Assembly (NCBI GenBank): GCA_035604595.1
Contig: DATNIE010000033.1
Span: 1-64,000, forward strand
From: CAIKZZ01 sp035604595
Lineage (GTDB): Bacteria > Pseudomonadota > Gammaproteobacteria > Steroidobacterales > Steroidobacteraceae
DNA length: 64,000 bases
Reading direction: 5' to 3'
How positions within the stretch are numbered: the first letter of the stretch is position 1; each line of letters starts with the position of its first letter. This document shows positions 1 to 8,538 of this stretch, piece after piece. The notes beneath the pieces are model-generated. The model was given only the letters and a program-made list of their open reading frames with translations. It had not been told where the DNA came from and searched no databases. Both the position numbers and the translations under genes were made by a program.

Positions 1-1
1 C

Positions 2-133
2 GCTCGCCTCGGCGGTTACCTCAATCGCGCCAGCGACGCGCCGCCAGGCAATGCCGTGATCTGGCGCGGGCTATCGCGCTTGACCAACATCGAGATCGGC
101 TACCTCCTCGGCGCTCAACATGTGGGTAATTGA
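2..133 (+). CDS. IS4-family transposase, C-terminal end (cut by window edge)
   Basis: Only the last 43 codons are present; the gene enters from the left edge and stops at TGA 131-133. The peptide contains LGGYLNR, then PPGNAVIWRGLSRLT, which is the well-conserved C-terminal tail of IS4-family DDE transposases (G-x-L-x-R ... PG ... WRG). The catalytic residues would lie upstream of the window. The stop codon is followed within about 3 bases by sequence homologous to the interior of hutD, in the same reading frame, so little or no non-coding IS end is left. Whether the transposase is intact upstream cannot be told. Confidence 0.72.
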   Translation, partial: ARLGGYLNRASDAPPGNAVIWRGLSRLTNIEIGYLLGAQHVGN

Positions 134-136
134 AAG

Positions 137-541
137 GTTGATCGGACGCTTACCGTCCTGAGCGGCGCGGGGCTGCAGCTGCGCGTCGCCGAGCATCCGA
201 TCGTTGAGCTCACGCCCCTCTCGGCGCCGTACGCGTTCCCGGGTGACGCGGCGACGACGGCCACGTTGATCGCAGGCGGCATCACCGACCTGAACGTCAT
301 GACCCGCCGCGGGCGATTCTCACACCGCGTGCGCCGCGTCGAAGTCCTCGCGCCGACGACTCTTCCCGTGGTGGCATGGGCGACGTTGATCGTTTGCAGT
401 GCCGGGCGCGTACTCCTCGGGTCGACCTCCCTGCAGCTCGGGCCGCTCGACACGCTGATGTTGGAGCCATTCGATGCAACCGTCGCTCTGGCAGCCGAAC
501 CGCGAGCATCGATCATCGTCGTGGAGCTCGATCAAAGCTGA
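137..541 (+). pseudogene. hutD: HutD-family protein, 5'-truncated by the IS4 junction
   Basis: The reading frame following the transposase stop encodes about 135 residues of a HutD-type cupin-like protein: VDRTLTVLSGAGLQL, then PYAFPGD, then the hallmark ITDLNVMTRRGRF, and a beta-rich C-terminal half. HutD proteins are about 180-200 residues, so roughly the first 50-60 residues are missing and no proper start or Shine-Dalgarno sequence precedes the remnant (the first in-frame start is a TTG at 266). HutD is a conserved accessory protein of histidine-utilisation loci, with a proposed role in limiting hut induction; no other hut gene is in view. I read it as broken by the insertion. The family assignment rests on the DLNVM-RRGR motif. 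Confidence 0.62.
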
Positions 542-697
542 GTGCCTGGATACCGGGCACCCGGCCGCGCGCCGCCGCCACAGGATTCATCGTCATCCAA
601 TTCCCCCGGCGGACCGCTGCTGGAATCGTTCCCTTGATATTCGCCGCGACCTCGCTCAAGGTCGGTTCGAGTGCAGCGTTCATCAAGGAGTGGCTCG

Positions 698-1207
698 ATG
701 AGTGGCCAAAGTGCGGCGCTGGCTACCTGGCGGAGGCTGTGCCGGATACCGGGCGGCAGGTGGCTGTTCTCGCGGATCGTGTGCCGGAAGGCGCCGTACT
801 TTGCGGGTATCCGGCCGCGAATTATGGAGCTCCGTCCCGGCCGCGCGGAGGTTCGGATGCAGAAACGCCACGCGGTGCTCAATCACCTCGGCGGCATCCA
901 CGCGATTGCGATGTGCAACATGGCGGAGCTGGCTGGTGGGATGGTCACGGACGTCACGATACCAGGCACGCACCGGTGGATCCCGAAGGGGATGACCGTC
1001 GACTACCTGCAGAGGGCCGATAGCGATCTGCGGGCCGTCGCCGAACTCGAATTCCTGCCGGCGCTCGGGGACTCGGCCGAGATCCCGGTGACCGTCGAGG
1101 TATTCAATGCGAACGGCGAGGCCGTGGTACGCGCGGTGATTCGCATGTGGCTGTCACGCAAGCCCGGTAAGCCCGCCAAGCCTGATAAGCCCGGGCGTCA
1201 GGCTTAG
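698..1207 (+). CDS. Hotdog-fold DUF4442-type thioesterase-like protein
   Basis: A 169-residue protein. ATG 698 is preceded by AAGGAG at 685-690, which decides the start. The central part, with HAVLNHLGGIHAIAMCNMAE, AGGM and a later strand-rich half containing VDYLQRADSDLRAVAELEF, resembles the single hotdog domain of DUF4442 proteins, which are distant relatives of PaaI-type acyl-CoA thioesterases. Such proteins are soluble; their substrate is not known. The C-terminus is a lysine/proline-rich tail (repeats of KP-G/A-KP) that probably lies outside the fold. No operon partner: upstream is the hutD relic, downstream a convergent permease gene. Confidence 0.7.
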   Translation: MSGQSAALATWRRLCRIPGGRWLFSRIVCRKAPYFAGIRPRIMELRPGRAEVRMQKRHAVLNHLGGIHAIAMCNMAELAGGMVTDVTIPGTHRWIPKGMTVDYLQRADSDLRAVAELEFLPALGDSAEIPVTVEVFNANGEAVVRAVIRMWLSRKPGKPAKPDKPGRQA

Positions 1208-1279
1208 CGTAGCGGTGATACGGGGGGCGCGCCCGGGCCCAGTCGGCAGAGCGTGTCGCGCTTGGCGGCAGCGGCGACG

Positions 1280-2674
1280 TTACGCAGCGTTATCTCTTGC
1301 CGGCGCCACCTCGGCAGCCGGCTCCTCAACGTTGATCTCGCGCCGGCGTGCAAGCCACGAATAGACGGGCCCACAGGCGCCGATCAGCACGGCCGCCGTC
1401 AGCCCCGAGCGCGGGTCGTCGATAATCGCGCTAATTAGGAACAGTACTGACCCGACGAGAACCACTGCGGTCGTGATCGGAAAACCGAAGGCTCGATATG
1501 ACCGCGGCGCAGTGGGCTGCCGACGCCGCAGCACGAACACGGCCGCGTAAGCCGATAGGTAGTTGAGCAGGAAGAGCACGGCAGCGAGCGCGATCAGCTG
1601 CTCAAAACTGCCACTGAGGATCAGCAGCGCGGCAACTGCGCTCGTAACGCCGAGCGCAACCCGCGGCGTGCCACTTGCACTGACTAGCGTGGCCTTCTGC
1701 GTGAAGAAACCGGCACGGCCGATTGCGAACAGGATGCGCGGCGTGATCAGAAGGTTCGCGTTGATCAGGCTCAGCACGGTCACCAGCGCGATCAGCGTCA
1801 CGAGCACCGCGCCGCCGTGCGGAAGCACGACACGTGCCGCATCGGCGGCCGGGAGTTCCGAGGCCGCGAGCACAGGTAGTGGCAGCACGCGCAGGAAGGC
1901 GAGGTTGATCACCAGGTAAAGGGCCGCTACCAGCAGTGTGCCGCCGACGATCGCTCGTGGCAGCGTGCGTGCCGGGTGGGTGTTCTCCTCAGCGAAATAG
2001 ATCGGCGAGTACCAGCCGTCGAAACTGACAAGCACCGGGCGCAGCGCAGCCACGACGGCGCCGAACATCGCCATCGAGAGCAGCGGTACCGAAGCAGCCG
2101 ACATCGCCGGCGGCAACGCGGTCGCGGCCGTGGCTGGCGCGACCAGGAAGCAGGCGACGATCAGGACGAGCAGCATGAGCCCGACGGCGACACTGATGAG
2201 GCCCGCGAGCGCTCGGCCGATCCTGAGGCCCGCCCAATGCAGTCCCGTGAAGGCAGCGACGATCGAGACCGCGATGAACCGCGGGTGGGAAGTCGCCGCA
2301 GGCCACAGCACGGCGAGAAACGTGGCCGCGGTGATAGCTGCGTAGGCGATGGAAGCCGCGCTGCAGACCCAATCGCTCCAGCCGACGACGAACCCTGGGC
2401 CGTTGCCAAACGCCCGCCGCGCGTAGACGTAGAAGCCGCCGGCGACAGGAAACATCGTGGCGAGCTCTGCGACCGCGACCGCACCGAGTAGCGCGTACAG
2501 CCCGCCGAGGGTCCAGAACAGCACGATCAGCCGGGTGTCCCCGAGCGCTGCCGCCACGGTGCCGGGAAGGCGCAGGATGCCAACGCCTACCGTGCCGCCG
2601 AAGGCCATCGCAAGGCCGAAGCCGAGTCCCAGAATCCGCAGCAGCGGTCGCGCGCGCGCCGTCTCGACCGTCAT
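1280..2674 (-). CDS. APC-superfamily amino-acid permease
   Basis: A 464-residue integral membrane protein with about twelve hydrophobic segments. Near the N-terminus GFGLAMAFGGTVGVGILRLP matches the first transmembrane segment of APC (amino acid-polyamine-organocation) transporters, where the unwound G-V-G-I region binds the substrate amino group. GGFYVYARRAFG and GWSDWV are typical of the TM3 region. It probably imports amino acids or polyamines by proton symport; the substrate cannot be read from sequence. ATG 2674 begins at MTVETARARP; the frame is open further upstream but that part is arginine-rich and shadow-like. The C-terminus (after about residue 440) is a charged cytoplasmic tail. 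Confidence 0.85.
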   Translation of the reverse strand: MTVETARARPLLRILGLGFGLAMAFGGTVGVGILRLPGTVAAALGDTRLIVLFWTLGGLYALLGAVAVAELATMFPVAGGFYVYARRAFGNGPGFVVGWSDWVCSAASIAYAAITAATFLAVLWPAATSHPRFIAVSIVAAFTGLHWAGLRIGRALAGLISVAVGLMLLVLIVACFLVAPATAATALPPAMSAASVPLLSMAMFGAVVAALRPVLVSFDGWYSPIYFAEENTHPARTLPRAIVGGTLLVAALYLVINLAFLRVLPLPVLAASELPAADAARVVLPHGGAVLVTLIALVTVLSLINANLLITPRILFAIGRAGFFTQKATLVSASGTPRVALGVTSAVAALLILSGSFEQLIALAAVLFLLNYLSAYAAVFVLRRRQPTAPRSYRAFGFPITTAVVLVGSVLFLISAIIDDPRSGLTAAVLIGACGPVYSWLARRREINVEEPAAEVAPARDNAA

Positions 2675-2781
2675 TGCCGCCCCGGCTGCACTCTGGAAGC
2701 ACCAGCATGCGCGCCGGACGACCGCCCGGCAAGCGCCGATCCAACCGCGCGGTGGTGGCCGCGCGAGCGACGCGCGGCACG

Positions 2782-3471
2782 CTACGCGCTGCGCGCGCGC
2801 TGATCCTCGAGCCAAGCGCCGGCGCGGCGCGCCTCGGCCTCGTGAGCCGGCTCTCGCCATGGTTCGGCGAGCGCATCGGCGTACCAGGCCTGCATTGCGG
2901 GGAGCGCAAGCAGCCGTCGCGCGTAGTGCGTTGAGGTCGCACCGAACGTGAAGCCGTACGTCTGCCAGCGGAACGCGACGGGAGCGTAGAACGCGTCGGC
3001 GGCGGTAAACGCGCGTCCGGTCAGGAACGGGCCGCCGAATGATTCGAGCCCGCCGGCCCAGAGCTCGTCAATCCGCGCGATATCACTCGCGACGACCTGC
3101 GGGACGTCCGCGAGCCGGACACGCAGTCCGCAGCTCATCGAGCACAGATCTCGCAGTGCGGCGAATCCGGAGTGCATCTCTGCAGCGGCGCTGCGGGCCC
3201 ACGCGCGTGCGGCAGCGTCGCGCGGCCATACCGCAGCGTGACGGTCCGCCAGGTACTCAGTGATTGCGAGCGAGTCCCACACGACCGTCGCCCCATCCCT
3301 GAGGCACGGCATCCGGCCGCTCGGGGAGAATGTCCGGAACAGCGCCCAGCTGGAACCAACCGCGAGTTGCTGCAGGCGCTCGGTGAAAGGTATGCCGAGC
3401 TCGCGCATCAGTACCCACGGGCGTAGCGACCAGGAAGAGTAGTTCTTGTTGGTGATGAATAGTTCGTACAT
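2782..3471 (-). CDS. Glutathione S-transferase family protein
   Basis: A 229-residue soluble protein. The N-terminal thioredoxin-like domain starts ITNKNYSSWSLRPWVLM, a signature of a bacterial GST subgroup (YfcF-like), where the Ser of SSWS is the likely glutathione-activating residue; SGRMPCLRDGATVVWDSLAI contains the cis-proline before the gamma-glutamyl-binding region. The helical C-terminal domain holds FLTGRAFTAADAFYAPVAFR. Length is normal for the family. It may act in detoxification or glutathione-dependent reduction; the actual substrate is unknown. It sits 107 bp upstream of the permease start on the same strand. Confidence 0.85.
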   Translation of the reverse strand: MYELFITNKNYSSWSLRPWVLMRELGIPFTERLQQLAVGSSWALFRTFSPSGRMPCLRDGATVVWDSLAITEYLADRHAAVWPRDAAARAWARSAAAEMHSGFAALRDLCSMSCGLRVRLADVPQVVASDIARIDELWAGGLESFGGPFLTGRAFTAADAFYAPVAFRWQTYGFTFGATSTHYARRLLALPAMQAWYADALAEPWREPAHEAEARRAGAWLEDQRARSA

Positions 3472-3583
3472 TGCAGCCTACCGTATGACCGAGACTGAAG
3501 CGTAGCATCGCACCACGCCCTGCGGCGTTGCGCCGCGACTGCGGGGGGCCATCGGTCGTAGTCCGGTACCTCCGCGGCGACCG

Positions 3584-5224
3584 TCAGTCCAGTGCGCGCA
3601 GCAGGTTGACACCCGCCTGTCGAAACCGGCGGGCAAGCTCAGCCACCATTGCGCGTTCGGGTCCCGCTGCGCAAGCGGCGGCGTGCTCGGCAAGGAGCGC
3701 GAGCTCGGTCGCCCGGCCAAGGGTGAGCGCAAAACGCCGCGCTCCCGCCTGGCGCTCATCGGCATCGCGGTCCGCCTGCAGCCAGGCGCGAGCTGCCGAC
3801 ACTGCATCCCGCGCCGCGTCCGCAACGCCGCCGAGACCCGCAGTCCGGGCGGCGTCGCATGCCGTCCGGATCCGCCGCTCGAGCGCGGCGAGTCCGCGCG
3901 CCACATCGGCGCGCAGCAGCAGGTCAAGCGATAGCACGTTGGTCGTGCCTTCCCAGATCGGCAAGACCTGAGTGTCGCGCAGCAACACGGGCAGGCCGGT
4001 GTCTTCGAGGTAGCCCGCGCCGCCGAACGCTTCGATAGCCTCGCTGACCGCGTGCACCGACTGCTTGCCTGTGGTGAGCTTCGTGAGCGGCGTCAGCAGC
4101 CGCAACAGCAGCGCCTCGTCCTCCGTCGCAACGTCGGCTTCCGCCCGGCCCACGAGTTCGACCAGCAGAAACGTCAACAGGAACGCGCCGGCGCACTCGG
4201 CCTCCACGTCAGCCAGCGTCTCGCGATGGAGCGGGAGTGCGGCGAGCGGCATGCCAAAGGCAACCCGCCGGTGCGCGTAGTCCGCGGCGAGACGATGCGC
4301 GTGACGCATGAAAGAAGCTGCGCAGACGCTGTTCCAGGTGCGTGTGATCCGGAGCATCGGCTCGATGACACGGGTGCCACCCGTGGTGCCTGCAACGAGC
4401 TCGGCCGGCGTCCCGTCGAGCAGCAGCTCCGCCGTCGGCACCTTGCGCGTGCCAAGCTTATCCTTGAGGCGTTCGACCCGAATGCTGTTGAGACGGCCGG
4501 ACTCATCGCGGCACTCGACGTAGAACATGGCCAGACCGTTGCCGCCAGGTCCGTTGCCCGCCGGGCGCGCGAGCGTCAGGGCCATCTGCGAGGTGGCGGC
4601 AGACGTGAACCACTTTTTGCCGTACAGGCGCCAGCGCCCCTCCGCGCCAAGCTCGGCAATCGTGCCCGAGGATCCGACGTCCGATCCGCCGGTCGACTCG
4701 GTCATCCACTGGCCGCTGGTCCAGAAGCTTCTTGGGTCGCGCCCCGTCAGATGCGGGACCGCGCGCCCAATCAATGCGCTATTCCCGGAATCGATCAGGG
4801 TCCGCGCGGCCCCGTCCGTCATCGCGAGCGGGCAGGTGTAAACGTCGGTGACCGGATGGAAGAGGTAGACGAGCACGAACTGCCGCAGGCGCGACCATTC
4901 GGCTTCACGGCGCTCGTACGGTACGGCGGTCAGCCCGTAGTGAACGGCACGACGCTCAGCCTCGCGCCACAGCGGCGTGAGCTCGATGCCATCGACGCGG
5001 TTGCCCCATGCATCCCACTGCGTCAGGACGGGTTCGTGGAGCCGGTCGGCGTGCTGCAGCGAGGCGAGAGGGCCAGCGGCCTCGGCGCCGAGTTCGATGA
5101 ACTCGGGCTCGATGGCGGCCAGCATCTCGCGCGGCAGCTTGCGGCGCAGGAACCCGACCAGCAGCCGGTCGGAGGTATAGAGGTTGTCGAGCGCGGGCGC
5201 CTTCTGAACGAATGGCTCGATCAC
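3584..5224 (-). CDS. Acyl-CoA dehydrogenase family protein (AidB-like)
   Basis: A 546-residue FAD enzyme starting at GTG 5224 (VIEPFVQKAP), only 19 bp after the stop of the cyclopropane-fatty-acid synthase gene, so the two are probably co-transcribed. The middle contains WMTESTGGSDVG, the FAD/substrate loop of acyl-CoA dehydrogenases, and the C-terminal helical domain has AIEAFGGAGYLEDTGLP and LPIWEGTTNVLSLD, the usual end of the fold. It is about 150 residues longer than a standard acyl-CoA dehydrogenase, with an N-terminal extension and an extra C-terminal helical region, which fits the AidB/long-chain-like subgroup. The substrate is unknown. Pairing with Cfa suggests work on membrane-derived or modified fatty acids, which is inference. 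Confidence 0.85.
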   Translation of the reverse strand: MIEPFVQKAPALDNLYTSDRLLVGFLRRKLPREMLAAIEPEFIELGAEAAGPLASLQHADRLHEPVLTQWDAWGNRVDGIELTPLWREAERRAVHYGLTAVPYERREAEWSRLRQFVLVYLFHPVTDVYTCPLAMTDGAARTLIDSGNSALIGRAVPHLTGRDPRSFWTSGQWMTESTGGSDVGSSGTIAELGAEGRWRLYGKKWFTSAATSQMALTLARPAGNGPGGNGLAMFYVECRDESGRLNSIRVERLKDKLGTRKVPTAELLLDGTPAELVAGTTGGTRVIEPMLRITRTWNSVCAASFMRHAHRLAADYAHRRVAFGMPLAALPLHRETLADVEAECAGAFLLTFLLVELVGRAEADVATEDEALLLRLLTPLTKLTTGKQSVHAVSEAIEAFGGAGYLEDTGLPVLLRDTQVLPIWEGTTNVLSLDLLLRADVARGLAALERRIRTACDAARTAGLGGVADAARDAVSAARAWLQADRDADERQAGARRFALTLGRATELALLAEHAAACAAGPERAMVAELARRFRQAGVNLLRALD

Positions 5225-5243
5225 GGCGTCGCCGCGGCAGGTG

Positions 5244-6431
5244 TCAGCGGACGGCGCGGTAACCGCCGGCGACACCGTCGGGCGACAGCACGATCTGCCA
5301 CAGCTGGCAGTGACGCGCACGGAACGCGGCGGCCGAGACCATCAGCCAGTAGTGCCACATCCGGTGAAATCGCTCGCCGTACTTGGATGCGATCGCCGGC
5401 CAGCCGCGCTCGAAACTGTCCGACCACGCGAGCAGGGTCCGGTCATAGTCGACGCCGAAGTCGTGCCAGTCCTCCACGATCCACAGGCCCTCGGCCGCCG
5501 CGTCGATCTGCACCCGCGACGGGATCAGCGAGTTCGGGAAGATATAGCGCTCGATCCACGGGTCGTTGGCTTTCTGCGTGACGCGGTTGCCGATCGTGTG
5601 CAGCAGGAAAAGACCGTCGGGCGCGAGCAGCTGCCGGACCTTGGTGAGATACGTGCGGTGATTGCGGGCGCCGACGTGCTCGAACATGCCGAGCGAGTAA
5701 ATGCGGTCGAACTGACCTTCGAGGCTCCGATAGTCGTCGAAAACGATCGTGACCGGCAGGTCCCGGCAGCGCGTGCGCGCCGCGGCGGCCTGGTTCTTCG
5801 AGACGGTGATGCCGGTGACCTCGACCCCGTAGCGGCGGGCCGCGAACTCCGCTGCTCCACCCCAGCCGCAGCCGATGTCGAGCACCCGCATGCCGGGGCT
5901 GAGGCCGAGCTTGCGGCAGACGAGGTCGAGCTTTGCCTCCTGGGCGCTCGCGAGGTCGTGAGCCGTCTGCCAGTAGCCGCAGCTGTAGATCATGCGCGGG
6001 TCGAGCATCCGCTCGTATAGATCATCGCCGACGTCATAGTGGTGCTCGCCGACCTTGAACGCGCGCCGCGGCGTCTGCAGGTTGACGAGGCGCGACTTGA
6101 GCGCGAGCCACGCCTCCTTCACCGACGGCAGCCGTGCGTCGATCGCCGCGCGCATCGCGTGCGTCAGCAACTCATCCACCCTCGGTGAGTCCCACCAGCC
6201 ATCCATGTATGACTCGCCGACACCGAGCGAGCCGCTGGCCAGGATTCGGGCAAAGAATTGCTCGTTGTGAACGACGATGTCCCACGGGCGGCTGCCGTTA
6301 ATCTCGATGTTGGCGGTTGCGAGCCACTCTGCGACGAGTTCGCGGGCGGATGCGCGGCGGCGTCGTGCCGGGGCCGGATCAGCGCGCGGGTGCCGTAACG
6401 TGGGGGCCGAATCCTGGGTGCGCAGTTCCAT
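5244..6431 (-). CDS. cfa: Cyclopropane-fatty-acyl-phospholipid synthase
   Basis: A 395-residue SAM-dependent enzyme that would transfer a methylene group to cis double bonds of membrane phospholipid acyl chains. The SAM-binding motif LDIGCGWGG lies near residues 184-192, preceded by HYDVGDDLY (about 131) and MIYSCGYW, both highly conserved in Cfa; EHVGARNHRTY follows. ATG 6431 (MELRTQDSAP) has an AAAGG about 7 bp upstream. Length matches E. coli Cfa (382 aa). It is the first gene of a two-gene unit with the acyl-CoA dehydrogenase downstream. Confidence 0.92.
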   Translation of the reverse strand: MELRTQDSAPTLRHPRADPAPARRRRASARELVAEWLATANIEINGSRPWDIVVHNEQFFARILASGSLGVGESYMDGWWDSPRVDELLTHAMRAAIDARLPSVKEAWLALKSRLVNLQTPRRAFKVGEHHYDVGDDLYERMLDPRMIYSCGYWQTAHDLASAQEAKLDLVCRKLGLSPGMRVLDIGCGWGGAAEFAARRYGVEVTGITVSKNQAAAARTRCRDLPVTIVFDDYRSLEGQFDRIYSLGMFEHVGARNHRTYLTKVRQLLAPDGLFLLHTIGNRVTQKANDPWIERYIFPNSLIPSRVQIDAAAEGLWIVEDWHDFGVDYDRTLLAWSDSFERGWPAIASKYGERFHRMWHYWLMVSAAAFRARHCQLWQIVLSPDGVAGGYRAVR

Positions 6432-6554
6432 CGTTGAACCTTTGGTGGGCGCAGGTGCGATCCTGCTGGGCCGGTCATCCGACGCAAAATCATAGCCGGG
6501 GGACACCGCTAGCGGAATCGGGGTTTTCCTTCCCGCGGCGCAGCAAACAATCCG

Positions 6555-7106
6555 CTACCGCGGCGGCGCCCCCAATTGGCGCTCGAGCCGCGTCCTCGAG
6601 AAGATTCCGCGCACGACGACTTCGCCCGGATACCTGCCCTCCTCGACGACGAGGAGGTGCGTGTCAGAAGACCGGGCACGAAACAGCGCGGCCACCTCGC
6701 CAGCCGTCGCCTCGCTCACCCAGCGGTGCCGGAGGGGGCGCGTGTCATCGATCCTCGTCATGACGTCCTCGACACGAACGTCGGCGTGCCGGTGCGTCCT
6801 CTCGCCGCGAAACGGATCCTGCAGGAACTGGAGGGGGCGCTCGCCCATGATGTCGTAGGACGTAATGATTCCAATGACTTCGCTGTCGCGCACGACGAGC
6901 AGAAGCCGGACGCCGAACGCGATCATGTCGCGTAGCGCATCGTCGATCGGCCGTTCTGGCGCCACCACGTGCGGCACTTCGGTGGCGAGGTCGGTCATCA
7001 GCGCGATGGCGGGTGCCGACGGCGTGAGCGAGAGCGTCGCGGGCGTAACCGGGGAGACGAGGCGCGCCCGGGATATCGGCGATCGGTGGACACTGGAGTC
7101 CGGCAT
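6555..7106 (-). CDS. CBS-domain pair protein
   Basis: A 183-residue soluble protein made almost entirely of a tandem pair of CBS motifs: the first includes VRLLLVVRDSEVIGIITSYDI, ending near residue 95, the second runs from VRVEDVMTRIDDTRPL to VVVRGIFSRTRLERQLG. Tandem CBS modules bind adenine nucleotides or SAM and sense energy or cofactor state. ATG 7106 is chosen because AGGGGGA lies just upstream. No catalytic domain is attached, so it is probably a stand-alone regulatory module; its partner is unknown. Confidence 0.82.
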   Translation of the reverse strand: MPDSSVHRSPISRARLVSPVTPATLSLTPSAPAIALMTDLATEVPHVVAPERPIDDALRDMIAFGVRLLLVVRDSEVIGIITSYDIMGERPLQFLQDPFRGERTHRHADVRVEDVMTRIDDTRPLRHRWVSEATAGEVAALFRARSSDTHLLVVEEGRYPGEVVVRGIFSRTRLERQLGAPPR

Positions 7107-7235
7107 GGCATTCCCCCTGCGTCGTCCGCATGGTGACGGTGAGCATCCTAGACCGGCGCTGGGGCGAGACGTCCACCCGCATCGCGCGGGCACTGTTCGA
7201 TGTTTCGCGACCGAGCGGTTCGGTGGAATTGAAGT

Positions 7236-8402
7236 TTACGACCGGCGCGACACGATTGGGTTCCGCGACCCGGAGCCCGCACTCTTGAGCTGGGGTGCGC
7301 GGGCGTCGCCGGGCCGCGCGCGGGCAACGGGTTCGACTGGCTGCCCCGACCGCTGGCCGATCGCACCATGGACGCGCAGCGTTTCGCCGACCTCGAGTAC
7401 AGCAAAGCGCTCGGCCGGGACCGACCTGCGCGCGAGCGCCGTCGCGAGCTCAGTGACGGGATCGTCGAATCCCTCGTCTGTCAGCTGAAAGCAGCCGAAA
7501 TGAGTGGCGATACTCAGCTTCGCTCCCAGGTCGAGGTGCGCCCGGACCGCGTCATCCGGATCCATGTGCTGTTCCTGCATGAACCAGCGCGGCGCGTAGG
7601 CACCGATCGGCAGCAGCGCGACGTCGGGGCGTCCGAGACGGCGTGCGATCTCCGTGAAGTGACTGCTGTAGCCCGTATCGCCGGCGAAGCAGAGCGACCC
7701 GGCGCCTGCACGCACGACGAACCCTCCCCACAGCGTGCGATTGCGACCCCGCAGCCCGCGCCCCGACCAGTGCTGAGCCGGTATAAACGTGATCTCGGCG
7801 CCGCCGACCACCGTGTGCTGCCACCAGTCAAGCTCGATCACATTGCGAACGCCGTGGGCGGTGAGAAATGCCGCGTTGCCTAGGCCCGTGACAACCCGCG
7901 GCACATGGGACTCGTCCAGTCGGCGCAGCGTCGCGAGGTCGAGGTGGTCGTAATGGTTATGACTGACCAAGACCAGATCGATGGGCGGGAGGGCCTCGAA
8001 CGCAATTCCGGGCGCACGGACCCGTCGCGGCCCCGCCCACGGAACCGGGCTTACGCGATCGGAATAGACCGGATCGGTGAGGACGTTGAGGCCCGGGTAC
8101 TGGATCAGGAACGTGATGTGATTGACAAAGGTGAGCGCGGTCTCCCCGGCCGCCGGCGAACGGCCGATATCGGGACACGCGCGGTTTTCGATCCAGGTGG
8201 GCCATTGCTTCGGTTTGCGAGTTCGCTGCCAGCGCCAGAACTCGGCGAAGCTCTTGCCCGCTCCCGCGGACGGGTTGCGGAAGACCTCGCCGTCGAAGTG
8301 ATCGGACCGCGGGCCGCGGTACCCGGGCCCGCCGGTCATCGATCGGCGGCTCGCGTAGATTCCAGCCAGGACCGCCGACACCGGCCGCATCAACCGCTTC
8401 AT
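7236..8402 (-). CDS. MBL-fold metallohydrolase (UlaG / NAPE-PLD-like)
   Basis: A 388-residue metallo-beta-lactamase-fold hydrolase. VNHITFLIQ (about 93-101), the metal-binding HNHYDH at 148-153, PAQHWS, FAGDTGY and THFGCF in the C-terminal third are the ordered motifs of the NAPE-phospholipase D/UlaG-like group. The N-terminal hydrophobic stretch after MKRLMRP may be a signal anchor. Family members hydrolyse phosphodiester bonds in N-acyl phospholipids or act on lactones; the substrate here is not evident. The last 40 residues are basic, low-complexity and beyond the fold. It follows the lactate permease gene by 136 bp on the same strand. Confidence 0.82.
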   Translation of the reverse strand: MKRLMRPVSAVLAGIYASRRSMTGGPGYRGPRSDHFDGEVFRNPSAGAGKSFAEFWRWQRTRKPKQWPTWIENRACPDIGRSPAAGETALTFVNHITFLIQYPGLNVLTDPVYSDRVSPVPWAGPRRVRAPGIAFEALPPIDLVLVSHNHYDHLDLATLRRLDESHVPRVVTGLGNAAFLTAHGVRNVIELDWWQHTVVGGAEITFIPAQHWSGRGLRGRNRTLWGGFVVRAGAGSLCFAGDTGYSSHFTEIARRLGRPDVALLPIGAYAPRWFMQEQHMDPDDAVRAHLDLGAKLSIATHFGCFQLTDEGFDDPVTELATALARRSVPAERFAVLEVGETLRVHGAIGQRSGQPVEPVARARPGDARAPQLKSAGSGSRNPIVSRRS

Positions 8403-8538
8403 GGGAGTCTCAGCTCGCCGTTGCGTGCGTCATCGGACCGGGGCACCAGCGCCTCGGCCCGCCGGCCAGCCGTCGCCCCGCGACGGGATGGAACGCGCCC
8501 GATGCTCATGACCGGATCGGCGCAGCCGCCGGCGCGTC

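Noticed and set aside
541..562. GTGCC/GGCAC stem after the hutD relic as terminator
   Set aside because: Only a five-base stem and no T-run; chance in GC-rich DNA.
4052..5581. Long plus-strand open frame (about 509 codons)
   Set aside because: Lies opposite the acyl-CoA dehydrogenase gene and the end of cfa; arginine-rich, no family motifs; a high-GC antisense shadow.
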